Counted from the first letter of the stretch, positions 34,178 through 42,989 are shown. The stretch is 64,000 nt of DNA from Pseudomonas sp. Leaf58 (GCF_003627215.1 NZ_CP032677.1:1307501-1371500), one strand, 5' to 3'. Program-made: numbers and translations. Notes: generated by a model not told the origin, from the sequence alone.

Positions 34178-34208
34178 AAGGTTATCCACAATAAATGTGG
34201 ATAACCTT
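34178..34208. promoter_or_regulatory. Palindrome containing two opposed DnaA boxes
   Basis: AAGGTTATCCACA and TGTGGATAACCTT form a perfect 13-bp inverted repeat around ATAAA. Each arm includes TTATCCACA, the consensus DnaA box. It ends 17 bases before the start of the DUF1232 gene, over its likely promoter or leader. It may be a DnaA binding site or simply a stem-loop. Confidence 0.7.
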
Positions 34209-34225
34209 TCCCTCTCGGAGGCTCC

Positions 34226-34666
34226 ATGAGCGCACCTTGGAATTTTGCCCGTTTCCTGCCGCTGGCTGAGCGCCTGCTCAGCCGTGGCCGGTTGCCGGCC
34301 CTGCTGTTCGCGGTGGCCCGTAAAGGCCCGCGCCTCGGCCAACTGCGGGAAGACGTGAAGTTACTGCAGTCACTGTGCCTGGCCTGGTGGCGCGGCGAAT
34401 ACCGCGCCATCAGCCCCAAGGCACTGGTCACCATCGTGGCTGGCCTGCTGTATTTCGTCAGCCCCATCGATGCCATCCCCGACTGGCTGTTGGGTGTGGG
34501 CTTTCTCGATGACATTGCGGTACTGGGCTGGGTGTTGAAGACCGTGGCCGATGAACTGGCGCGTTTCAAAGCCTGGCGTGACAGCCAGGCGCCCGAGCGG
34601 CTGCGTGTGGTCGAGCGCCTGCCCGCCAGCGCCGAAGCCTTGCGCTTGGAGCGCAATACGCCATGA
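34226..34666 (+). CDS. DUF1232 (YkvA-like) membrane protein
   Basis: A 146-aa protein with the DUF1232 core SPKALVTIVAGLLYFVSPIDAIPDWLLGVGFLDD, a hydrophobic pair ending in the conserved PxDxIPD-type motif. An Arg-rich N-terminal part precedes it. Function unknown. The start follows GGAGGCTCC. Transcription may be affected by the DnaA-box palindrome just upstream. Confidence 0.9.
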   Translation: MSAPWNFARFLPLAERLLSRGRLPALLFAVARKGPRLGQLREDVKLLQSLCLAWWRGEYRAISPKALVTIVAGLLYFVSPIDAIPDWLLGVGFLDDIAVLGWVLKTVADELARFKAWRDSQAPERLRVVERLPASAEALRLERNTP

Positions 34667-34690
34667 ATACCGCCTGAACTGCACCGCAAC

Positions 34691-34719
34691 TGCACAGACC
34701 CCGGAGTTGGTAATATAAT
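34691..34719 (+). promoter_or_regulatory. Promoter of the Phd/XRE-like operon
   Basis: A perfect -10 TATAAT at 34714-34719 and a TGCACA -35-like element at 34691-34696 with 17 bp between them. A start near 34726 falls inside the first palindrome. Confidence 0.65.
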
Positions 34720-34720
34720 T

Positions 34721-34759
34721 GGCATAAGGGTTATGCCTACGGATTACATGCTGTAATCC
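34721..34759. promoter_or_regulatory. Two adjacent operator-like palindromes
   Basis: GGCATAA-GGG-TTATGCC (34721-34737) has perfect 7-bp arms; GGATTACA-TGC-TGTAATCC (34741-34759) has perfect 8-bp arms and is followed by TTTTTAAA. They lie over the start point and leader of the operon. They may be binding sites for the XRE protein; the second could also act as an attenuator hairpin. Confidence 0.7.
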
Positions 34760-34777
34760 TTTTTAAAGGGGTTTGTA

Positions 34778-35116
34778 ATGGGTATTCAGGTCATCAGCCG
34801 GGACGGTCAACCCGAGTACGCCGTCGTTCCCTGGGAGCAGTATCAGGCACTGCTCAAGGCCGCGGGGCAGGCACCAGCCGAGGCAGTTACCAGCGCGCCA
34901 GCCAGTGCCGCAGCCACTGCACCACTGCCCGCGTTCAGCGAAGTGGCGCAAATTCGCCAGGCCAAGGGCATTGCCCCTGAGCAGCTGGCGCGCAATGTGG
35001 GGGTGAGCCCGGCTTACCTGGCCATGATCGAATCGGGCGAACGGCAGCCGGACGCGGCCATCCGTCGAGCCCTGGCCTGGCATCTGGGGGTGGCTGGCTG
35101 GAGTGAACCCTCATGA
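34778..35116 (+). CDS. Phd-like / XRE helix-turn-helix regulator
   Basis: A 112-aa protein with two parts. Residues 1-30 (VISRDGQPEYAVVPWEQYQALL) resemble the N-terminus of Phd/YefM antitoxins. An Ala/Pro-rich linker follows, then an XRE helix-turn-helix from about 55 (IRQAKGIAPEQLARNVGVS and AYLAMIESGERQPDAAI). The start follows AAGGGG. The stop overlaps the next gene by 4 bp. Two palindromes upstream suggest autoregulation. It could be an antitoxin or a plain regulator. Confidence 0.8.
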   Translation: MGIQVISRDGQPEYAVVPWEQYQALLKAAGQAPAEAVTSAPASAAATAPLPAFSEVAQIRQAKGIAPEQLARNVGVSPAYLAMIESGERQPDAAIRRALAWHLGVAGWSEPS

Positions 35117-35481
35117 GCCAGGTCAGGATCAGCCGACAGCACTGGGATAACCTGCTGGGCGAGCTTGACCTGGCCCGTCGTCAACGCCACTTGCTGACTT
35201 ACCGAGCGCTGATCGAGCGCTTGCAGTTGCCCAGCCCGGCCATGCAAACGCTGACCGCCGCGCTGGAGTACCTGGCGGTGCTGGATGCCCGCGCCGAGCA
35301 GCCATTGCGCAGCTCATTGGTCATTAGCCAAGGTGCCAGCCGTTTGCCGCGTACCGGCTTTTTTGAATGTGTGGAGCGCCTGGGGCGTTTCTCCGGGCCG
35401 GTCGATGGCATGGAGGCGGCGTCGTGGCATGCCTCCGAGGTTGTGCGGGTATTTGAATACAGCTACCCCGAAACAGCCTGA
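35113..35481 (+). CDS. Conserved hypothetical partner of the XRE-like regulator
   Basis: A 122-aa protein of unknown family. It begins MSQVRISRQHWDNLLGELDLARR, has LLTYRALIERLQLPSPAMQTL, and contains SRLPRTGFFECVERLGRF. There is no signal peptide or membrane span. It overlaps the XRE-like gene by 4 bp, so the pair is translationally coupled. The layout (autoregulated DNA-binding protein first, small unknown second) is that of a toxin-antitoxin pair, but the product has no recognisable toxin fold. Confidence 0.7.
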   Translation: MSQVRISRQHWDNLLGELDLARRQRHLLTYRALIERLQLPSPAMQTLTAALEYLAVLDARAEQPLRSSLVISQGASRLPRTGFFECVERLGRFSGPVDGMEAASWHASEVVRVFEYSYPETA

Positions 35482-35510
35482 TTGGTAGCGGGTAACGCGG
35501 TCCCTTATGG

Positions 35511-35540
35511 GGCCGCTCCTACACTTTTATAGGAGCGGCC
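35511..35540. terminator. Hairpin between the convergent operon and prc
   Basis: GGCCGCTCCTA and TAGGAGCGGCC form an 11-bp stem around an 8-nt loop. It resembles a degenerate REP pair; there is no long T-run, so terminator activity is uncertain. Confidence 0.5.
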
Positions 35541-35581
35541 TTGCTCAGCTCGCGTTAATTTGCCATCACTGCCCCATTGCC

Positions 35582-37663
35582 TTACTTCTTGGCCACCTTG
35601 GTGCTCGCACTCAGGTAGTCGATCAGGATGCGACCAGTCTCCGACAGGTAAGCGTCGTCTTCCGGCTTGGTGTTTTCATCCTCGGTCGGCAGCGCATCCT
35701 CGTCCTCTTTCTTCAGCTCTTTCAGCGGCTCTTCACCTTTGGCCTTGCGGCGGATGTTTTCCAGCGCCAGTTGCTTGGCCTCGATGTCGTCGTGGCGTGC
35801 GCGGCGGTCCTGCTCGTTGAGGCTGACGGTTTTTTCGTTCATCAGCTTCTGGGTCAGGGCCAGGCGGTCACGGATGTAGGTGAACTCCGCGTCCTTGTCG
35901 CTGCGCGCTTCATGTTGCGCCTTGAGCTGGGCCAGGAACGGCTTGAACGGGTCGGCCGCCGGCTTGACCACTGGGCGGATGGTGTCCCACGGCATGGCCT
36001 CGGGCAGGGCGCTCTCGCCAATTTCCTTGGTGTCGATTATCGACGGGTAGTCGATGTCCGGCAGTACGCCCTGGTGCTGGGTGCTCTGCCCGGAAACCCG
36101 GTAGAACTTGGCCAGGGTCAGCTTCAGCTCGCCATGGTTAAGCGGCTGGATGGTCTGCACGGTGCCTTTACCGAAGGTTTGGCCACCGATGATCAGTGCC
36201 CGGTGATAGTCCTGCATGGCGCCAGCGAAAATCTCCGAGGCCGAGGCCGATAGGCGGTTGACCAATAGTGCCAGCGGGCCCTTGTAGAAGGCGCCAGGGT
36301 TTTCGTCTTCCAGCACGTCGACACGGCCGTCGCTATTGCGTACCAGTACGGTTGGGCCTTTCTCGATGAACAGGCTGGTCAGCTCGGTGGCTTCCTGCAG
36401 CGAGCCGCCGCCGTTGTTGCGCAGGTCGATGACCACGCCGTCGACTTTTTCTTTCTGCAGTTCGGTGAGCAGCTTCTTCACGTCACGCGTGGTGCTCTTG
36501 TACTCCGGGTCACCGGCGCGGTAGGCCTTGAAGTCCAGGTAGAAGGCGGGGATTTCGATGATGCCCAGCTTGTAGTCACGCCCGTCCTGCTTCAGCTTGA
36601 GCACCGACTTCTTCGCTGCCTGCTCCTCGAGTTTTACCGCCTCGCGGGTGATCGACACGATCTTGCTGGTCTGATCGCTAGGCGCGTTGCTGGCAGGGAT
36701 GATCTCCAGGCGCACTACCGAGCCTTTCGGGCCACGAATCAGCTTGACCACTTCGTCCAGGCGCCAGCCAACCACGTCGACCATTTCCTTGTTGCCCTGG
36801 GCCACGCCGATGATCTTGTCGGCCGGGGCCACTTGCTTGGTCTTGGCCGCCGGGCCTGCCGGCACCAAGCGCACGATCTTGACCTGGTCGTTGTCGCTTT
36901 GCAGCACTGCGCCGATACCTTCCAGCGACAGGCTCATGTTGATGTCGAAGTTTTCTGCGTTGTCCGGCGACAGGTAGTTGGTGTGCGGGTCGTAGGACTG
37001 GGCGAAGGTATTGATGTAGGCCTGGAAGATGTCCTCGGCACGGGTTTGGTCCAGGCGCGACAGCTGGTTCTTGTAGCGCTTGGTCAGGGTTTCCTGAATC
37101 TGCTTAGGTTCTTTGCCGGCGATCTTCTGGCGCAGCACTTCGTCCTTCACGCGTTTGCGCCACAAATCGTCGAGCTCGGTCTGGTTTTTCATCCACGGCG
37201 CGTCCTTGCGGTCGATCAGCAAGGTTTCCTTGGCGTTGAAGTCGATCTTGTCCACGCCCTTGTTCAGTTCGGCCAAGGCAAAGTCCAGGCGTTGCTTGAC
37301 GCGGTCCAGGTAGCGCTTGTAGATGGTAAAGCCCGGGTCCAGGTTACCGCTCTTGAGAAAATCGTCGAATTGCGTTTTCCATTTGTCGAATTCGGCGATG
37401 TCGGCGGCGGTGAAGTAGCTGCGCGCCGGGTCCAGCAACTTGATGTAGCTGTCGTAAATGATGACCGAACGAGCGTCGTCCAGTGGTGGCTTGCTGTAGT
37501 GGTGGCGCTTGAGCAACTCCACCACGTTGAGGCTGGCGACGATCTCGTCACGGTCCGGTTGCAGGCTGTCCCACTTGTTGGCGGCCGCCGCATTGCCGCC
37601 GAGCGCAAGGCTACCCAGGCCGATCATCATGGCCAGGGCAGTGCTTGGGAGGAAATGCTTCAT
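35582..37663 (-). CDS. prc: Carboxy-terminal processing protease (Prc/AlgO type)
   Basis: A periplasmic serine protease of 693 aa with a signal peptide (MKHFLPSTALAMMIGLGSLALGG). It has an N-terminal domain, a PDZ domain (SLEGIGAVLQSDNDQVKIVRLV region) and the S41 catalytic domain with VDGVVIDLRNNGGGSLQEA. The Ser/Lys dyad lies in SASASEIFAG and GGQTFGKGTVQ. A DUF3340-type C-terminus follows. In P. aeruginosa, AlgO influences the alginate stress pathway. The ATG at 37663 gives the best signal peptide; an upstream ATG at 37696 would add 11 residues. Confidence 0.94.
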   Translation of the reverse strand: MKHFLPSTALAMMIGLGSLALGGNAAAANKWDSLQPDRDEIVASLNVVELLKRHHYSKPPLDDARSVIIYDSYIKLLDPARSYFTAADIAEFDKWKTQFDDFLKSGNLDPGFTIYKRYLDRVKQRLDFALAELNKGVDKIDFNAKETLLIDRKDAPWMKNQTELDDLWRKRVKDEVLRQKIAGKEPKQIQETLTKRYKNQLSRLDQTRAEDIFQAYINTFAQSYDPHTNYLSPDNAENFDINMSLSLEGIGAVLQSDNDQVKIVRLVPAGPAAKTKQVAPADKIIGVAQGNKEMVDVVGWRLDEVVKLIRGPKGSVVRLEIIPASNAPSDQTSKIVSITREAVKLEEQAAKKSVLKLKQDGRDYKLGIIEIPAFYLDFKAYRAGDPEYKSTTRDVKKLLTELQKEKVDGVVIDLRNNGGGSLQEATELTSLFIEKGPTVLVRNSDGRVDVLEDENPGAFYKGPLALLVNRLSASASEIFAGAMQDYHRALIIGGQTFGKGTVQTIQPLNHGELKLTLAKFYRVSGQSTQHQGVLPDIDYPSIIDTKEIGESALPEAMPWDTIRPVVKPAADPFKPFLAQLKAQHEARSDKDAEFTYIRDRLALTQKLMNEKTVSLNEQDRRARHDDIEAKQLALENIRRKAKGEEPLKELKKEDEDALPTEDENTKPEDDAYLSETGRILIDYLSASTKVAKK

Positions 37664-37807
37664 GCTGATTCGACGTGGGGGCATTTGATCACGCATAGTA
37701 GGCCGTCTATTCCGTTCGCCAGCTCCATCAGAGCCGGGCGCATACTGCAAAAAGCCTGGGGCATAGCGACCCCAGGCTCGGTCATATGATTCAACTATGG
37801 AGGCACT

Positions 37808-38770
37808 GTGAAGGCATTGCAAGGCGTTGACGGACATGTGGCTTGGGTCGAGGCCGAACGCCCGGCCTGTGACGCGGGCCAAGTACGCATTCGCGTGGCT
37901 GCTGCGGGGCTGAACCGCGCCGATCTGTTGCAAATGAAGGGCCTGTACCCACCGCCGCCAGGCGCCAGCCCGTACATGGGCCTGGAGTGCGCTGGGGTCA
38001 TTCAAGAGGTGGGGGCCGGTGCCGACTGGCGCGTGGGCGACCGGGTGTGCGCGCTGCTTGCCAGCGGCGCCATGGCCGAGGAAGTGGTGGTGGATGCCCG
38101 CCATGTGTTGCCGGTGCCCGATGGGCTGCATTTGCAAGAAGCGGCGGCGTTGCCGGAGGTGTATGCCACCGCCTGGCTGAATATCTTCCAGCTGGGTGGC
38201 TTGAAGGCGGGCGAGAAGGTGCTGGTGCACGCTGGCGCGAGCGGCGTTGGTTCGGCCGCCATCCAGTTGTGCAAAGCGTTTGGCAGCCCAGTGTGGGTCA
38301 GCGTCGGTTCGCAGGACCGCCTGGCCTATTGCCAAGCGCTGGGGGCTGCGGGTGGTGTGGTACGTAACGAGAACCTGGAGGCGCTAGAAGCATTGGGCCC
38401 GTTCGACGTGATTCTCGACCCGGTGGGTGCCAGTTACGGCGAGCTCAACCTGAAGTTGCTGGCGCGCGACGGGCGCTGGGTGATCATCGGCCTGATGGGT
38501 GGGCGCAAGTTCGAGCTGGATTTGGCACAGGTGCTGGGCAAGCGCCTGGAGATTACCGGTTCCACGCTGCGCAACCGTGACGACGGTTTCAAGGCCGAGC
38601 TGCTGCGCGATTTGTTGCAGCAGGTGTGGCCGCTTTTTGGCGAAGGGCGTTTGTCGCCGCAACTGGTGGACACCTACCCGGTAGAGTTTGCCCAGGCGGC
38701 GTATGCCGAGCTTGAGACCAACCAGGTGTCGGGCAAGCTGGTGATGGTGATCGACCCTAGCCTGGTGTAA
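37808..38770 (+). CDS. NAD(P)H:quinone oxidoreductase (zinc-less MDR family)
   Basis: A 320-aa medium-chain reductase of the PIG3/quinone oxidoreductase group. NADP-binding is shown by VLVHAGASGVGSAAIQLCKAFG near 140. It has the AAGLNRADLLQ segment typical of the group and lacks zinc ligands. GTG start at 37808 after ATGGAGGCACT. It is divergent from prc, an arrangement that seems conserved in Pseudomonas. Confidence 0.9.
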   Translation: MKALQGVDGHVAWVEAERPACDAGQVRIRVAAAGLNRADLLQMKGLYPPPPGASPYMGLECAGVIQEVGAGADWRVGDRVCALLASGAMAEEVVVDARHVLPVPDGLHLQEAAALPEVYATAWLNIFQLGGLKAGEKVLVHAGASGVGSAAIQLCKAFGSPVWVSVGSQDRLAYCQALGAAGGVVRNENLEALEALGPFDVILDPVGASYGELNLKLLARDGRWVIIGLMGGRKFELDLAQVLGKRLEITGSTLRNRDDGFKAELLRDLLQQVWPLFGEGRLSPQLVDTYPVEFAQAAYAELETNQVSGKLVMVIDPSLV

Positions 38771-38776
38771 CCAGGC

Positions 38777-38873
38777 CCGGCCCTTTCGCGGGCAAGCCCG
38801 CTCCTACAAGGTCAGCACCCACTCCAACATCGTGCGGTCCGTGTAGGAGCGGGCTTGCCCGCGAAGAGGCCGG
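38777..38873. repeat. REP inverted pair
   Basis: Units at 38777-38810 and 38841-38873 in opposite orientation, between the convergent oxidoreductase and HAD genes. Confidence 0.9.
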
Positions 38874-38880
38874 TACAGCT

Positions 38881-39534
38881 TCAGGTCCAGCTCAAGATCG
38901 GCCACTGGTTGATCTCGGCATGCTCACGCAACACCGCATCCGGGTTCACCACATGCGGGTAATCCACTTTCAGCAGTAGCGGCAGATCGTTGCGCGAATC
39001 GGAATAGAAGCTTGCTCCCTCCAGGTTCTCCTGCTCCTGATCCAGCCACTCCAGCAGCCGGGTGATCTTGCCCTCGCGGTAGGTCAGCACCCCATGGGTC
39101 TTGCCGGTATACACCCCGTTCACCGCTGCCAGCTCGATAGCCAGGTATTCATCCACCCCCAGCCGCGCCGCAATCGGCCCGACCAGATGCGCGCCCGAAG
39201 CCGAAATGATCAAGATCCGGTCCCCGCGTTTGCGATGCTCGGCAATACAGCGGCAGGCATCGCCGTAGATGATCGGCTCAATCACCTCTTCGACCCACGG
39301 TGCCACCAGGTGCTCGACCTCTTCCAGGGTACGCCCGGCAATCGGTTCCAAGCTAAAGGCCATGTAGTCTTCCATTTGCAGGTGCCCCCTGCCGTAGGCC
39401 TCCATCAGTTCATGGTCACGGCGCAGGAACTCCTTGCCGTCGACCCAGCCCAGCCGGGCCATCTGCTCGCTCCACAACGACGCGCAGTCGCCGTGGATCA
39501 GGGTTTCGTCCAGATCGAAAATTGCCAGTGCCAT
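38881..39534 (-). CDS. HAD-IB family phosphatase
   Basis: A 217-aa cytosolic phosphatase. Catalytic Asp residues lie in AIFDLDETLIHGD at the N-terminus (motif I). Motif II Ser is in RILIISASGAHLV near 105, and motif III is in YSDSRNDLPLLL near 175. This SerB-like HAD-IB family acts on phosphate monoesters. It is the last gene of the import operon, starting 14 bp after the ATPase gene. It could complete dephosphorylation of the imported compound. Confidence 0.92.
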   Translation of the reverse strand: MALAIFDLDETLIHGDCASLWSEQMARLGWVDGKEFLRRDHELMEAYGRGHLQMEDYMAFSLEPIAGRTLEEVEHLVAPWVEEVIEPIIYGDACRCIAEHRKRGDRILIISASGAHLVGPIAARLGVDEYLAIELAAVNGVYTGKTHGVLTYREGKITRLLEWLDQEQENLEGASFYSDSRNDLPLLLKVDYPHVVNPDAVLREHAEINQWPILSWT

Positions 39535-39548
39535 GCTGTTGATTCTCC

Positions 39549-40538
39549 TTAGGCCACTTCCCGCAGTGCCGTGGGGTCGATCGCCAAGCTTACCCGCTGC
39601 CCGTCCGCGTGCAGGTCGCCTGGCGAGCGGTTGAGCACATCGACCACCAGTTCTACCTCGCGCACCCGTACCCGGTAGCGGATCACGTTGCCCAGCAGGC
39701 TGTGGCTACGTACCTCGGCGTCGAGCTCGCCGTGCACACCCAAGGTTATCGACTCTGGGCGGATCGCCAGGCGGCAGGCCACCGGGCGCTGCAGCAGGCG
39801 GCTGGCGCTGTCGGCATCGAGCAGGTTGTAGTTGCCGATGAAGCCGGCGGCAAACAGGTCCACCGGCGCTGTGTAGAGGGTTTCGGCATCGCCACTTTGG
39901 ACGATGCGCCCCTGGTTCATCAGGAAGATGCGGTCGGACATCGTCAGCGCCTCTTCCTGGTCGTGGGTGACAAAGATGGTAGTCAGCCCCAGTTCGCGCT
40001 GGATGGCGCGGATCTGCTCGCGCAGGTGCTTGCGGATGCGTGCATCCAGCGCCGACAGCGGCTCATCGAGCAGCAGCAGGCGCGGGCGGGTGACCAACGA
40101 GCGGGCCAGGGCCACGCGCTGGCACTGGCCGCCGGACAACTGATGCGGGTAGCGCCCGGCGAAGCTGCCCAGCTCCACCAGCTCCAGCGCCTCGCGCACC
40201 CGTGCCTGGCTTTCATTGGCCTTGACCTTCTGCATGCGCAGGCCAAAGGCAACGTTCTGTTCAACGGTCATGTTGGGGAACAGCGCATAGCTCTGAAACA
40301 CCATGCCGATGCCACGCTTTTGCGGGCTCAGCGGCACGATGTCGTGGCCATCGAGCAGGATCTGCCCGCTGTCCACCGGGGTCAGCCCGGCGATGCAGCG
40401 CAGCAGCGTGGACTTGCCGCAACCGGACGGGCCGAGCAGGGTGACGAATTCGCCGCGTTCGATGTGGCAGTCGATGTTTTCGAACACCGGGCTGCCGGCG
40501 TAGCTTTTTTGCAGGTTTTGTACACTGACGAAGCTCAT
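39549..40538 (-). CDS. ABC transporter ATP-binding protein (PhnT/PotA-like)
   Basis: A 329-aa ATPase with Walker A GPSGCGKST near 35, signature LSGGQCQRVALARS near 135, Walker B LLLLDEPLSALD, and H-loop FVTHDQEEALTMSD. A TOBE domain makes up the C-terminus (from about 240). Such ATPases belong to importers for polyamines, iron, thiamine, phosphonate or similar. The gap to the upstream permease is 1 bp. Which compound is imported cannot be read from the ATPase. Confidence 0.93.
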   Translation of the reverse strand: MSFVSVQNLQKSYAGSPVFENIDCHIERGEFVTLLGPSGCGKSTLLRCIAGLTPVDSGQILLDGHDIVPLSPQKRGIGMVFQSYALFPNMTVEQNVAFGLRMQKVKANESQARVREALELVELGSFAGRYPHQLSGGQCQRVALARSLVTRPRLLLLDEPLSALDARIRKHLREQIRAIQRELGLTTIFVTHDQEEALTMSDRIFLMNQGRIVQSGDAETLYTAPVDLFAAGFIGNYNLLDADSASRLLQRPVACRLAIRPESITLGVHGELDAEVRSHSLLGNVIRYRVRVREVELVVDVLNRSPGDLHADGQRVSLAIDPTALREVA

Positions 40539-40539
40539 G

Positions 40540-41334
40540 TCAGGTCTTGTCCTTGTTCAGGCGGTTGGCGACCCAGGTCAATACCAGCACGAAGGCGAAG
40601 TAGGAGATCACCAGCGCGCTGTTGAAGTGGCCGCTGCTGTTGCGCATGTTGTTCAAGTACACCTGCAGGGTTTCGTAGCGGGTGCCGACCAGCAGGTTGG
40701 CGAACACGAACTCGCCGAACAGGAACGAAAACGACAGCAGCAGCGCCACCATCAGGCCTTTGCGCAGGTTCGGCAGCACCACCAGCAGCGCCGCCTGCCA
40801 GGTGCTGGCGCCCAGCAGCTGGGCGGCGTCCATCAGGTCGCGCAGGTTGATCGCCTGCAGGTTGTTGGTGATGGCCCGGTACATGAATGGCAGGGCAATG
40901 GTGAAGTAGCAGCCGATCAGGATCCACGGCGTACCGACCATGGCCATCGGCCCGCTGCCATACAGCTGCAGCAGCCCCACCGACGACACCACCGGCGGCA
41001 CCGCGAACGGCAGCAGGATGAGGATGTTCATCAGCGCGTCGAGCTTGGGGAAGTGGTAGTGCACCACGAACAGCAGCGGCAGGATCAGCACCACCGACAG
41101 CAGCAGCGCCCCCACGCACACCAGCAGCGACTGGCCGAAGGCAGCGAGGAAGCGCGGCTCGCTCCACAGTGCCACGTACCATTTCAGGGTCAGGCCGCTG
41201 GGCAGCAGGCTGGCGGACCAGCTGGTGGCCAACGAGTAGAGCAGGGTGCCGGCCAGTGGCAGCAGCAGGATAAGGAACAGCAGGTACACCACCACGCGGT
41301 GGTACCAGCCGCCGGGACGGGCGTCAGCGCGCAT
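40540..41334 (-). CDS. ABC transporter permease (second)
   Basis: A 264-aa inner-membrane permease with about six helices. The ATPase-contact loop is DAAQLLGASTWQAALLVVLPNLRKG near 185, the EAA motif of BPD importers. It begins 11 bp inside the preceding permease gene. It forms a heterodimer with that product. Confidence 0.92.
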   Translation of the reverse strand: MRADARPGGWYHRVVVYLLFLILLLPLAGTLLYSLATSWSASLLPSGLTLKWYVALWSEPRFLAAFGQSLLVCVGALLLSVVLILPLLFVVHYHFPKLDALMNILILLPFAVPPVVSSVGLLQLYGSGPMAMVGTPWILIGCYFTIALPFMYRAITNNLQAINLRDLMDAAQLLGASTWQAALLVVLPNLRKGLMVALLLSFSFLFGEFVFANLLVGTRYETLQVYLNNMRNSSGHFNSALVISYFAFVLVLTWVANRLNKDKT

Positions 41335-42163
41335 GGTAGCTCCTTTTCAGCAGCCATTGATGCACCACCGTGACCAGCGTCATCAGCCCCACCAGCACCA
41401 TCGCCAAGGCGCTGGCAAGGTTCGGGTCGAGGCTGATGTCACCGGCCACCAGGCCAGCGATGCGGATCGGCAGTACGTTGAAGTTGCCGGTGGTCAATGC
41501 GTACACGGTGGCGTAGGCACCGAGGGCGTTGGCCAGCAGGATGACGAAGGTACCCAGCAATGCCGGGGTCAGCACCGGCAGGCCGATGTACCGCCAGAAT
41601 TGCCAGTGGCCGGCGCCCAGCAATGCGGCCGACTCGCGCCAGTCTTCACGCAGGGCGTCGAAGGCGGGGTACAGCAGCAGCACGCCCAGCGGGATTTGGA
41701 AGTAGGTGTACACCAGGATCAGCCCGCTCTTGGAATAGATGCTGAAGTCTTCCAACAGGCCAACCTGCTTCAGTAGCAGGGTCAGCGCGCCGTTGAACCC
41801 GAGCAGAATGATGAAGGCGAAGGCCAGCGGCACCCCGGCGAAATTGCTGGTCATGTTGGCAAAGGCGCTAACGAAGTCGCGCAGCTTGGAGTCCACCTGG
41901 CGCAGTGAGTAGGCGCCGAGGGTGGCGATGACAATGCCGAACAGGCTCGACCAGAAGCTGATTTCCAGGCTGCGTTGCAGGGCTTGCAGGTAAAACTTCG
42001 AGGCGAACACCTTGCTGAAGTTGTCCACGCCCCAGCCCGCTTCCGATTGCACACTGTTGATCGCGACCCAGGCCAGTGGGGCGATCTGGAAGATGATGAA
42101 GAACACGCCGAACGGCAGCAGGCAGAGCAGCGCCAAGTAGCGACCACGGGTGCCGCCATTCAC
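41324..42163 (-). CDS. ABC transporter permease (first)
   Basis: A 279-aa inner-membrane permease. The EAA-type loop is ESAALLGAGHWQFWRYIGLPVLTPALLG near 185. The start is a GTG at 42163 whose last two bases overlap the preceding stop (GTGA); GGGAG lies upstream. A longer ATG version at 42229 would run into the phosphodiesterase gene and is rejected. Confidence 0.9.
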   Translation of the reverse strand: MNGGTRGRYLALLCLLPFGVFFIIFQIAPLAWVAINSVQSEAGWGVDNFSKVFASKFYLQALQRSLEISFWSSLFGIVIATLGAYSLRQVDSKLRDFVSAFANMTSNFAGVPLAFAFIILLGFNGALTLLLKQVGLLEDFSIYSKSGLILVYTYFQIPLGVLLLYPAFDALREDWRESAALLGAGHWQFWRYIGLPVLTPALLGTFVILLANALGAYATVYALTTGNFNVLPIRIAGLVAGDISLDPNLASALAMVLVGLMTLVTVVHQWLLKRSYHAR

Positions 42164-42966
42164 TTCAGCAGCTCCCGGCAAACGCTCTTGTCGTGCGCCG
42201 CGCCGAGCAGTTCGCAGATGGTCCCGCACAGCTCGGTTTGCAGCGGCTTGGCGGCCGGGTCGAGGCTGAAGGCGTCGCCGAAGACGAACAGCGGCACTTC
42301 ACGCTCCTCGGCCAGCAGGCCGTTGTGCGAGCGGTCGTTGTTCATGCCGTGGTCGGCCGTGACCAGTACCTGGTAGCCCTCCTCGAGCCAGCCCGGCAGG
42401 TAGTCGGCCAGCAGGATATCGGCACTGCGCGCGGCGTTGCGGTACTGGCTGCTGTCCAGGCCGTGATGGTGGCCGACGTCGTCGATACTCATTGGGTGCA
42501 CCAGCAGGAAATTGGGTGCATGGCGGCGGCGCAGGTATTCGCCGTCGGCCAGTAGGTGCGAATCGGGGTAACGGTCGTCCCAGTAGAACAGCCCGTGCTG
42601 GATCGGCAACTTCGGCGCGTGGGTATGGCGGTCGCGCTGCGGGTCGAAGGGGGAGCGGTTGTACAGCTCGCTCACCCAGTGATAGGCCGCCGCTGCGGTG
42701 CCCAGGTTGGCTTCGCGGGCGTAGTGAAACACGCTGCGCTGGTTGGACAGGCGGTTGACGTTGTTGTGCACGATACCGCTGTCGATGGGCGGGACGCCGG
42801 TAAGGATGCATTCGTACAGCGGCCGAGACAGCGATGGCAGCTCGCACTCCACGCGGTACAGCGCGGCACGGTCGGCCTCGACATAGGCATGCAGGTGGCC
42901 CATCGCGTGGTGGGCGACCTGATAGTTGAGGCCGTCTAGCAGGACCAGGATGACGTTGTGTTGCAT
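42160..42966 (-). CDS. Alkaline phosphatase / phosphodiesterase family protein
   Basis: A 268-aa cytosolic hydrolase of the nucleotide pyrophosphatase/phosphodiesterase superfamily. Metal and active-site clusters are VILVLLDGLNY at the N-terminus, MSIDDVGHHHGLDS near 180 and VLVTADHGMNNDRSHNG near 225. There is no signal peptide, so it acts after uptake. It overlaps the permease gene by 4 bp. The start at 42966 follows CTGGAGCCACC. It may cleave an imported phosphodiester or phosphonate; substrate unknown. Confidence 0.88.
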   Translation of the reverse strand: MQHNVILVLLDGLNYQVAHHAMGHLHAYVEADRAALYRVECELPSLSRPLYECILTGVPPIDSGIVHNNVNRLSNQRSVFHYAREANLGTAAAAYHWVSELYNRSPFDPQRDRHTHAPKLPIQHGLFYWDDRYPDSHLLADGEYLRRRHAPNFLLVHPMSIDDVGHHHGLDSSQYRNAARSADILLADYLPGWLEEGYQVLVTADHGMNNDRSHNGLLAEEREVPLFVFGDAFSLDPAAKPLQTELCGTICELLGAAHDKSVCRELLK

Positions 42967-42989
42967 GGTGGCTCCAGTCATAAACCGCG

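Noticed and set aside
34178..34208. Chromosome or plasmid replication origin
   Set aside because: Two DnaA boxes only, no AT-rich unwinding region and no dnaA, dnaN, gidA or rep gene in the window.
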